Assembly (NCBI RefSeq): GCF_014334335.1 | Contig: NZ_JACSEU010000001.1 | Coordinates: 1,922,001-1,986,000, forward strand | Direction: 5' to 3' | Source: Treponema sp. Marseille-Q3903 | GTDB lineage: Bacteria; Spirochaetota; Spirochaetia; Treponematales; Treponemataceae | Length of the DNA stretch: 64,000 nt | Part shown: piece after piece, positions 33,484 through 40,327 of the stretch | Layout: every line of letters begins with the position of its first letter | How positions within the stretch are numbered: position 1 is the first letter of the stretch | The notes under the pieces: generated by a model | What the model was told of the DNA's origin: nothing | Databases searched by the model: none | The model's input: only the letters and a program-made list of their open reading frames with translations | Made by a program: the position numbers and the translations under genes

Positions 33484-34074
33484 GATGAGCTTTATCATTT
33501 TATAAGAAAAGCCCGCCCTTATCATTGCCGAGATCAATTTTTCTCCCTCTTTTCCCTGTTTCAAAAAGGTTTCGTAAGCCCTTTTGCAGATTTCCATTTC
33601 GTCATGTTCAGAAAAAAACTCATCTAGCGCAAAAGTTGAAATCTCTTTTGAGATTCCCCTCGATATCAGCTCCGACAAAAGCCTTGTTCTTCCTTCATAA
33701 TGTTTAAGACTCCTTAGATGAAGCCACGCCCTTGCAAACCTCTGATCGCTCAGGTAATCGTTGTTTTCAAGATAATCGAGAGCGGTTTCTATATATTTTT
33801 TATCATATTTTTTTTTCAGCAATTTAAGAGTAAGCCCAAAACGGCTTTGTTCTGAGCGTCCTAAATATTCAACCGCCTTTAATTCAATAACTGATACAAG
33901 ACCTGCATCTAATATTTTGCCGCTTTCTTCTTCGTCGAACTCCGTACCCGCTTCAATCCTGGCAAAATCCAGGTCAGGAATATATTCTTTTCTGACAAAA
34001 AAGACCGCGCCGTTTTCTTCTACAACTTTATACATTCCGCTGTAAGAAGTTTCTGCAATCGATTTAATTTTCAT
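33475..34074 (-). CDS. recX: RecX regulatory protein
   Basis: Caps RecA filaments and inhibits RecA activity. 199 aa. The three-helix RecX repeats are recognisable: RSEQSRFGLTLKLLKKKYDKKYIETALDYLENNDYLSDQRFARAWLHLRSLKHYEGRTRLLSELISRGISKE. An N-terminal extension of about 75 residues precedes them. It is not next to recA here. There is no Shine-Dalgarno. The sequence TATATT TATAAT ATG stands right before the start, so a -10 box 6 nt upstream of the ATG is possible, only 30 bp after the rpsI terminator. Confidence 0.88.
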   Translation of the reverse strand: MKIKSIAETSYSGMYKVVEENGAVFFVRKEYIPDLDFARIEAGTEFDEEESGKILDAGLVSVIELKAVEYLGRSEQSRFGLTLKLLKKKYDKKYIETALDYLENNDYLSDQRFARAWLHLRSLKHYEGRTRLLSELISRGISKEISTFALDEFFSEHDEMEICKRAYETFLKQGKEGEKLISAMIRAGFSYKMIKLINK

Positions 34075-34107
34075 ATTATAAATATACCGTCAATAAATGA
34101 TTCCGGG

Positions 34108-34142
34108 CAAAAAAAAACGCAGACACAACCGGCTGCGTTTTC
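34108..34142 (-). terminator. Rho-independent terminator of rplM-rpsI
   Basis: Minus-strand hairpin with arms AAACGCAG and CTGCGTTT and a short loop, followed by nine T. It lies 39 bp after the rpsI stop. Confidence 0.88.
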
Positions 34143-34180
34143 GGATATTGCGGACTACCCCGCAACAAAGAGTTTGAATA

Positions 34181-34573
34181 CTAACGTTTAGAGAACTGGA
34201 ATCTTCTGCGGGCACCTTTCTGACCGTACTTCTTACGTTCAACCATGCGTGAGTCACGTGTGAGATAACCGTTAGCTTTTAACGATGTGCGGGCATCCGG
34301 ATCAATCTGTACGAGAGCACGGGAAATACCATGCAGACATGCTGCTGCCTGTCCGTTCAAACCGCCGCCTTCTACATTGATTAAAATATCATATTTTGCA
34401 CCCATTGAAGTTACAAGCAAAGGCTGCTGAACAACTTTTATCTGTTCTTCTGTTACAAAATAATCTTTCAAATCTTTACCGTTTACAACAATCTTTCCAG
34501 AACCGTCGCGAACAAAAACGCGAGCTGAAGCTGTCTTTCTTCTTCCTGTACCAATAGCAATATTTTTTACCAT
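34181..34573 (-). CDS. rpsI: 30S ribosomal protein S9
   Basis: 130 aa. Begins [31 protein letters not shown] and ends with the basic tail [15 protein letters not shown] that reaches the P-site tRNA. It follows rplM after 15 bp as in nearly all bacteria and ends before a strong terminator. Confidence 0.98.
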   Translation of the reverse strand: MVKNIAIGTGRRKTASARVFVRDGSGKIVVNGKDLKDYFVTEEQIKVVQQPLLVTSMGAKYDILINVEGGGLNGQAAACLHGISRALVQIDPDARTSLKANGYLTRDSRMVERKKYGQKGARRRFQFSKR

Positions 34574-34588
34574 TTTCTAACCTCTGAA

Positions 34589-35017
34589 TTAAAGTTCTAC
34601 CGGCTGTGGATTCTGAGCAACGTGTGGATGTCCAGCACCAGCATAAATTTTTACGCAATCCATCATCTTGCGGCCAAGACGACCGTTTGGAAGCATTCCG
34701 GCAACAGCGAGTTCCATCGGTTTTGAAGGATGTTTAGCCAACAATTTTTCATACGTGTGAGCACGAAGCCCACCAACAAATCCTGTATGATGATAGTAAA
34801 TCTTCTTCTGTTCTTTTCCACCAGTAACCAATGCTTTTTCAGCGTTGATGATAACTACAAAGTCACCCATAAGCTGGTTTTTTGTGAATGAAGGTTTGTT
34901 TTTACCACGTGCAATATAAGCAGCTTTTGCAGCTACACGTCCAAGTGGTTTTCCGGCTGCATCGATTATGTACCATTTGCGAGCCTGTTCGTATTCTTTG
35001 ACGAAAATAGTTTCCAT
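34589..35017 (-). CDS. rplM: 50S ribosomal protein L13
   Basis: 142 aa. WYIIDAAGKPLGRVAAKAAYIARGKNKPSFTKNQLMGDFVVIINAEKALVTGGKEQKKIYYHHTGFVGG is the standard L13 core, with LPNGRLGRKMMDCVKIYAG near the end. AAGG precedes the ATG. It has its own promoter and a leader of about 105 nt with two competing hairpins. Confidence 0.98.
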   Translation of the reverse strand: METIFVKEYEQARKWYIIDAAGKPLGRVAAKAAYIARGKNKPSFTKNQLMGDFVVIINAEKALVTGGKEQKKIYYHHTGFVGGLRAHTYEKLLAKHPSKPMELAVAGMLPNGRLGRKMMDCVKIYAGAGHPHVAQNPQPVEL

Positions 35018-35060
35018 GATATACCTTACTAAAAATAAAAGTTTATCTGCAATTTAAAAT

Positions 35061-35116
35061 CTTTGCATCTGATTTAAAACTGCAAAGGATTTTAGATGAG
35101 CGGTCAAAAATCCTTT
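35061..35116 (-). promoter_or_regulatory. rplM leader: two mutually exclusive hairpins
   Basis: Hairpin 1 pairs AAAGGATTTT with AAAATCCTTT (plus-strand arms 35084-35093 and 35107-35116, ten perfect pairs, 13-nt loop). Hairpin 2 pairs CTTTGCA with TGCAAAG (35061-35067 and 35081-35087, seven pairs). They share 35084-35087, so only one can form at a time. Candidate ribosomal-protein autoregulatory leader. Confidence 0.5.
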
Positions 35117-35128
35117 AACGGGTAGAAT

Positions 35129-35158
35129 ATAATATCAAAAATTAAGGATAAATGTCAA
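35129..35158 (-). promoter_or_regulatory. rplM-rpsI promoter
   Basis: Minus strand: TTGACA (35158-35153), 18-bp spacer, TATTAT (35134-35129) with an extended TGA just upstream. Start near 35122. Confidence 0.75.
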
Positions 35159-35219
35159 TTGCCTATGTTTTTTTGTCATCAATCCGTGATATTTTAGAAA
35201 TAGATTTTTTGAAAATAAA

Positions 35220-35459
35220 TTATCGTTCTTCAGCTTCGGAAGATTCAATTTTTTCGTTTTCTTCTTTTTTTGCCTCTCGTTTGTCTTTTACATCAGCAGC
35301 TCCGATAAACAAACAGATTAAACCGACGAACGCAGCCAAAACAGGAAGCCCGCCTTTTAAAAAAGCAATCACTTCCTGACCCCAGTTGAGCGGACACATC
35401 GGAAGAACTGAAAACACTGTAAAACCAATAAAAATAATGCCGACGATTATCGAAATCAT
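35220..35459 (-). CDS. Small two-helix membrane protein
   Basis: 79 aa from the ATG at 35459, which has AGAGG upstream (an ATG at 35477 lacks one). Two membrane helices (ISIIVGIIFIGFTVFSVLPM and VLAAFVGLICLFIGAADV) are joined by a short WGQEV loop, followed by a charged tail rich in Lys and Glu. No family is recognised. It is a stand-alone gene between rplM and potA. Confidence 0.65.
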   Translation of the reverse strand: MISIIVGIIFIGFTVFSVLPMCPLNWGQEVIAFLKGGLPVLAAFVGLICLFIGAADVKDKREAKKEENEKIESSEAEER

Positions 35460-35781
35460 ATAAATACCTCTGTACAATTTTTTCTACGACAACTGATATT
35501 TTCCACAAAAATAATCATATTAAAAGATAAATCAAAAATTCAATTCTTTCAACTGATTTTTAATTTAATTGATTGCTGATTGTCATGCAAATACTTTTCG
35601 CAAATCTTTTACTTAATTGTTATTGACATAATCAAATATATGGTGCATTTTATTTTTAGAAAGAAAAAATAAAAACGAACCAGACAAATAGCTAAGTTTT
35701 TGAAAAAGCGCTTTTTATCATACGTATGTATGATATCATACGTATGTATGATATATCATTTTTAAGATTGAGGTCACTTGA
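35460..35781. other. 322-bp intergenic region before potA
   Basis: Holds the ribosome-binding site of the small membrane protein at its left edge and a stack of palindromes at 35703-35752. A TTGACA at 35623-35628 has no good -10 partner. TTGAAA at 35700-35705 has only a poor partner (TATGTA, 19-bp spacer) inside the first dyad. No ORF or RNA gene is seen. Confidence 0.6.
35703..35752 (+). promoter_or_regulatory. potABCD operator: palindrome plus two tandem 18-bp dyads
   Basis: AAAAAGCGCTTTTT (35703-35716) is a perfect palindrome. It is followed without a gap by two identical 18-bp units ATCATACGTATGTATGAT (35717-35734 and 35735-35752), each an inverted repeat ATCATAC/GTATGAT around GTAT. The potA GTG is 30 bp downstream. 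This is the layout of a regulator binding as two dimers side by side. Confidence 0.8.
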
Positions 35782-36972
35782 GTGAACGGAAGTCAGGTTA
35801 CCATTGATCATGTATCCAAAAGATTTGGCGACTTTGTTGCTTTGGATGACATCAACTTTACTATTAAACCAGGCGAATTCTTTTCATTGCTTGGTCCATC
35901 AGGATGCGGAAAGACTACTTTGCTCCGCATTATTGCCGGCTTTGAATTTCCAGACGATGGAGCGGTTCTTTTTGATGATAAGAATATAATTCCTATTCCA
36001 CCTGATAAAAGACATTCAAATACGGTATTCCAGACTTATGCATTGTTCCCGCACATGACGATTTACGAAAATGTAGCGTTTCCATTGCGTTTGAGAAAGT
36101 TACCTAAAGACGAAATCGATAAAAAAGTGCGTGAGTACGTACATCTTGTTCAACTCGACCAGCATATAGACAAAAAACCTAACCAGCTTTCGGGCGGTCA
36201 AAAGCAACGAGTAGCTATTGCGCGTGCTTTGATAAATGAACCGAAAGTTTTGCTTTTAGACGAGCCTCTTTCCGCACTCGATGCAAAACTGCGTGCAAAC
36301 CTTCTGATAGATTTGGACAGACTTCACGATCAGATTGGAATTACATTTATTTACGTAACCCACGACCAGTCGGAGGCTCTTTCAGTATCCGATAGAATTG
36401 CTGTCATGAATGCAGGTCACGTTCTTCAAATTGGTACTCCTTACGAAATCTATGAAAGTCCGGCAACACAGTTTGTAGCGCAATTTATAGGTGAAACAAA
36501 CTTGTTTGATGCTGAAGTTGTAGACTGCGTACCTCATAAAACAGCTTCCGGCGATGATGACTTTATGGCAACTCTAAGCGTTCCCGAACTCGGCAAACAA
36601 GCTCCCCTCGCTACTGATACGGAAGCAACTGCCGCCCTCGACCGCTTCATGCAAGTCACCGATTATGAACATACAAAAAAAGGACAGAAAGTTGCATTTA
36701 CAATCCGCCCTGAAAAAATCCGCATCACCCTTGAACCACCTGCCACAGGCGGTCGCACAGATGTAAACGTATTCAGTGGAGTTGTAGAAGAGCCAATTTA
36801 TTCAGGTTTCCAGTCAAAATTCTATGTAAAACTCGACACCGGCAAAGTGATCAAAGTGTTCAAGCAACACACTGACTATATGGATGATGGTCCTGTAATT
36901 CAATGGAAAGACAGAGTTTACGTTTCATGGTCTGCAGAAGATGCATACATTGTTGAGGATATTGAAAAATAA
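35782..36972 (+). CDS. potA: Spermidine/putrescine ABC transporter ATP-binding protein
   Basis: 396 aa, GTG start with GAGG 8 nt upstream. Walker A GPSGCGKTT (38-46), Q-loop TVFQTYALFPHM, signature LSGGQKQRVAIARAL, Walker B VLLLDEPLSALD, H-loop YVTHDQSEAL. The C-terminal TOBE-type domain (KVAFTIRPEKIRI, GVVEEPIYSGFQSKFYV) is present with an insert of about 40 residues. It couples ATP hydrolysis to polyamine uptake. First gene of potABCD. Confidence 0.95.
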   Translation: MNGSQVTIDHVSKRFGDFVALDDINFTIKPGEFFSLLGPSGCGKTTLLRIIAGFEFPDDGAVLFDDKNIIPIPPDKRHSNTVFQTYALFPHMTIYENVAFPLRLRKLPKDEIDKKVREYVHLVQLDQHIDKKPNQLSGGQKQRVAIARALINEPKVLLLDEPLSALDAKLRANLLIDLDRLHDQIGITFIYVTHDQSEALSVSDRIAVMNAGHVLQIGTPYEIYESPATQFVAQFIGETNLFDAEVVDCVPHKTASGDDDFMATLSVPELGKQAPLATDTEATAALDRFMQVTDYEHTKKGQKVAFTIRPEKIRITLEPPATGGRTDVNVFSGVVEEPIYSGFQSKFYVKLDTGKVIKVFKQHTDYMDDGPVIQWKDRVYVSWSAEDAYIVEDIEK

Positions 36973-37073
36973 AGTATAAGACATCATGATAATGCGTCAT
37001 GCCATTTGTTTTCAATTTGAATGCGTTAAAATGCAAAATCATTTTTAGCTTATCATTATGGGGTTTTGATTTA

Positions 37074-37982
37074 ATGAAAGAAAAGAAATTGAAAAATAAC
37101 GAGGGATTTTTTCTGTCCGGCTCAAGTTACGGTTGGCCAATGGGGCTCTGGCTTGTGATTTTTTTTGTAGCACCGCTTGTGATTATCTTTATCTACAGCT
37201 TTTTGAAAAAAGGAATTTATGGCGGCATTGAATGGCAATTCTCTCTAAAAGCTTACAAACAGATGTGTAAACCGGAATATGGACTGATTGTTTTACGAAC
37301 GTTAAAAATATCTGTCATCTCTACGATAATCACAATTTTGGTTTCTATTCCGAGCGCTTACGCCATGGCAAGAAGCAAAAATCAGACACTGTTTCTATTT
37401 CTTATCATAATCCCATTCTGGACAAACTCGCTTATCAGAATCTTTGCATGGATGAGCATTTTGAACAACGACGGTATTCTCAATCAGTTTTTGATTAAAC
37501 TTCATCTTATAAATGATTACATACCTTTTTTATATAATACTAAAGCTGTAATACTAGTAAGTGTGTACATGTACATTCCATACGCCATACTCCCTATGTT
37601 CACCGCTGTTGACCGTTTTGACTTTTCATTACTTGAAGCTGCACGCGACCTTGGGGCAACAAAAACTCAGGCAATCTTAAAAGTTTTAATTCCAGGAGTC
37701 AAAAGCGGCATAATTTCTGCATTGATTTTTACATTTATTCCAATCTTTGGTGCTTACACAGTTCCACTGCTTGTAGGAGGTAAAGAATCTTACATGCTTG
37801 GAAACCTGATAGTTGACCAAGTCCAAAAAACGCGCAATTGGCCTCTTGCTGCAGCTTTCTCAATGGTGATAACAATTATTTCTATCGCAGGAATTCTCAT
37901 GATTACAAGAACGGCTAAAAAAGAAGCTCAGCTTAAAAAAAAGAGCACAAAAGAAGATAACTATGTGGGAGGACCTCGCTGA
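37074..37982 (+). CDS. potB: Spermidine/putrescine ABC transporter permease
   Basis: 302 aa from the ATG at 37074 (an upstream frame extension from 36999 lacks a site). About six membrane helices, and the permease EAA motif LEAARDLGATKTQAILKVLIPGVKSGI. TVPLLVGGKESYMLGNLI is typical of PotB. It starts 102 bp after potA and overlaps potC by one base (TGATG). Confidence 0.94.
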   Translation: MKEKKLKNNEGFFLSGSSYGWPMGLWLVIFFVAPLVIIFIYSFLKKGIYGGIEWQFSLKAYKQMCKPEYGLIVLRTLKISVISTIITILVSIPSAYAMARSKNQTLFLFLIIIPFWTNSLIRIFAWMSILNNDGILNQFLIKLHLINDYIPFLYNTKAVILVSVYMYIPYAILPMFTAVDRFDFSLLEAARDLGATKTQAILKVLIPGVKSGIISALIFTFIPIFGAYTVPLLVGGKESYMLGNLIVDQVQKTRNWPLAAAFSMVITIISIAGILMITRTAKKEAQLKKKSTKEDNYVGGPR

Positions 37983-38863
37983 TGGCTAGGAATCTGTTTT
38001 TACTGTTCAACAACGCTTTTTCAAATCGAGGAAAACCGAAATCTGAAAACGCAAGGCATGCTAAACGTGCGTGGAAAAAACGCGGACATAATTTTTCATT
38101 CTCAAAAGTTGTCCTCTATTTCACTATTTTATTTTTATTTATCCCTCTTTTTGTGATAATTTTTTATTCTTTCAACGAGAGCAAAGATTCACAATTTACT
38201 CGCCCGAGCCTGAACTGGTACAGAGAGCTCTTTGTAAATTCTGATGCGCTTTGGGCTGCCCTTTTGAACAGCATTCTCGTTGCATTTGTATCGGCTACGC
38301 TTTCAACAATTTTGGGAACTCTGGCTTCTATCGGTGTAAACTGGTATAAATTTCGCGGTAAAAAACTGATTCAAGCTCTAACTTTTCTTCCAATGGTTTT
38401 GCCAGAAGTGATAATCGGTATTTCGATGGTAATTTTTTTCAGTGGGATTCGGCTTCCGCTGGGGCTGTTCACAGTGTTCGCAGCTCATACGACATTTTGT
38501 CTTCCATTTGTTTTTCTTATGGTTAATGCGCGCTTAGACGAGTTTGATTATTCGATTGTTGAAGCGGCGCACGACCTTGGAGCTACGGAAGCGCAGACTA
38601 TGTTCAAAGTCGTTTTTCCTGCAATAATGCCCGGAATCATTTCAGGATTTTTGATGGCTATCACAATGTCCCTTGAAGATTTTGTGATAACTTTTTTTGT
38701 CTCGGGGCCGGGCTCAACAACGTTGCCGTTATATGTATATTCGATGATCCGTTTCGGAGTTTCACCTGTCATAAATTCGCTTTCTGTCGTGATGATTTTG
38801 TTTACATGTCTGATTGCGTTTATATGCCGTAAAGGGCTGAAAAGTTTTGCGGCAGGACACTAA
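37982..38863 (+). CDS. potC: Spermidine/putrescine ABC transporter permease
   Basis: 293 aa. An N-terminal basic extension (SNRGKPKSENARHAKRAWKKRGHN) of about 35 residues precedes six membrane helices. EAA motif VEAAHDLGATEAQTMFKVVFPAIMPGIISGFL, then SLEDFVITFFVSGPGSTTLPLYVYSMIRFGVSP, specific to PotC. The stop codon is inside a codon-phased 12-bp tandem repeat. Confidence 0.94.
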   Translation: MARNLFLLFNNAFSNRGKPKSENARHAKRAWKKRGHNFSFSKVVLYFTILFLFIPLFVIIFYSFNESKDSQFTRPSLNWYRELFVNSDALWAALLNSILVAFVSATLSTILGTLASIGVNWYKFRGKKLIQALTFLPMVLPEVIIGISMVIFFSGIRLPLGLFTVFAAHTTFCLPFVFLMVNARLDEFDYSIVEAAHDLGATEAQTMFKVVFPAIMPGIISGFLMAITMSLEDFVITFFVSGPGSTTLPLYVYSMIRFGVSPVINSLSVVMILFTCLIAFICRKGLKSFAAGH

Positions 38864-38887
38864 GCCGAACATTACGCCGGACACTAA
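38852..38887. repeat. 12-bp x3 repeat over the potC stop
   Basis: gcaggacactaa, gccgaacattac, gccggacactaa. The unit is exactly four codons, so copies one and three both end in an in-frame TAA; the first is the real stop. Confidence 0.85.
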
Positions 38888-38900
38888 GGAGAAATATTAT

Positions 38901-39947
38901 ATGAAAAAAATTATGCTTGCCGTAGCCGCAGCAATTTTATCAGCAATCGGCTTGGCATCTTGTGATGGGAAAAAAGATGACGGCACATTGTATCTTTATA
39001 ACTGGACATACTACACTCCCGAATCTATTTTAAAACAGTTTGAAACCGAATTTAACTGCAAAGTAAAAGTCGACACATTTGACTCAAACGAAGTTATGTA
39101 TTCAAAACTAAAAGCAGGCGCAAAGGGATACGACATCACATTTCCGTCTCAGGACTACACTTCCATAATGATAAATCAAGGGATGCTCCAAAAAATAGAC
39201 CACACTAAATTTACGAATATCGAAAAAATCAACCCTGCTTGCAAAGAAATCATGACTTTTGATCCAAATATGGAATGGCAAGTTCCATACTATCTCGGCA
39301 TGGCTGGCGTTGCAGTCAATAAACAAAAAGTAAAAGTTTATCAAAAATCTTGGAGTATTTTTTCACGCAAAGATTTGAAAGGTCACATGTCTATGATGGA
39401 CGATATGCGCGAAGTGATAGGAGATGCGCTAGCTTACAAAGGTTTTTCAGTAAACACAGTCGATCCGAAAAAGCTTCAGATTGCGGCTGATGTTATCAAC
39501 AAAGAATGGAAACCGAACCTTGTAAAATTCGATGCTGAAGGTTTTGGAAAGTCTTTTGCATCGGGTGATTTTTGGGTTTGTCAAGGATATGCAGAAGTCG
39601 TATTCGGTGAAGTTCCTGAAGATAAACAGGCAGACATGATTGATTTTTTTATCCCAGAAGAAGGCGGTCCTAAGTATCTTGATTCGATGGTGATTCTGAA
39701 AGGAGCAAAACATTACGAGCGCGCAAACGAGTTTATCAATTTTATCCACAGACCGGAGATATACGTTCAGTTCCTAGATACTTTCAGATTTCCGGGCTTT
39801 ATCAATCCTGAAGCAGATTCTCTTCGCACAACAGTTCCAATGTACAAATCAGAAGATATGAAAAATGGAGAGCTTAAACTCGATATTGCAGAGAATCTTG
39901 AAACTTTCAATGAAAAGTGGGAATCGATTCGCTTTACGGCAAACTAA
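38901..39947 (+). CDS. potD: Spermidine/putrescine-binding lipoprotein
   Basis: 348 aa from the ATG at 38901 with GGAG upstream. Lipobox AIGLASC. LYLYNWTYYTPESILKQFETEFNCKVKVDTFDSNEVMYSKLKAGAKGYDITFPSQDYTSIMI is the standard PotD opening. Polyamine-binding acidic residues occur in the later part (GFGKSFASGDFWVCQGYAEV). It is the substrate-binding part of PotABCD. Convergent with the endonuclease gene: the stop codons overlap by 2 bp. Confidence 0.95.
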   Translation: MKKIMLAVAAAILSAIGLASCDGKKDDGTLYLYNWTYYTPESILKQFETEFNCKVKVDTFDSNEVMYSKLKAGAKGYDITFPSQDYTSIMINQGMLQKIDHTKFTNIEKINPACKEIMTFDPNMEWQVPYYLGMAGVAVNKQKVKVYQKSWSIFSRKDLKGHMSMMDDMREVIGDALAYKGFSVNTVDPKKLQIAADVINKEWKPNLVKFDAEGFGKSFASGDFWVCQGYAEVVFGEVPEDKQADMIDFFIPEEGGPKYLDSMVILKGAKHYERANEFINFIHRPEIYVQFLDTFRFPGFINPEADSLRTTVPMYKSEDMKNGELKLDIAENLETFNEKWESIRFTAN

Positions 39948-40327
39948 ATTTTATATTCCACATAGCGGACTCGTCCATCTTTTACAGCATTTTTTATCTG
40001 GCGTTCGCGGCTGCTCAAATCTGACTGCCCTGTTTTCACTTCGATTAAGAGAATTTCATCTACGGTGTCGTATTCGGAAAGCCCAGAAAATGCAATAAAG
40101 TCTACAGGTTTTCCGATAAAGCGTGCGTCTGACGGATTGCACGGAAAGTTTGGAAGAAAAGGGGCAACTTGCTCTACAACCTGCCCTCCGATGACGGCAC
40201 GAGAGCGCTTTATCGCATCTTTTCTAATCCGGTGATGACGGACGTGCAGACGGATTGTCTGGACTACAAACAGAATAAACAAAACAGCGCAGGCGACAAT
40301 TAGCGGAAAATAATCTGATGATATCAT
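39944..40327 (-). CDS. Membrane-anchored endonuclease, Holliday junction resolvase-related
   Basis: 127 aa. N-terminal helix YFPLIVACAVLFILFVVQTI (residues about 6-25) is a membrane anchor. The rest, VAPFLPNFPCNPSDARFIGKPVDFIAFSGL followed by EILLIEVKTGQSDLSSRERQIKNAVKDGRVRYVEY, matches the Endonuc_Holl family of restriction-like fold (D in PVDF, E-x-K in EVKTG). Function in the family is unproven. It starts within the parE stop (ATGA). Confidence 0.82.
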   Translation of the reverse strand: MISSDYFPLIVACAVLFILFVVQTIRLHVRHHRIRKDAIKRSRAVIGGQVVEQVAPFLPNFPCNPSDARFIGKPVDFIAFSGLSEYDTVDEILLIEVKTGQSDLSSRERQIKNAVKDGRVRYVEYKI

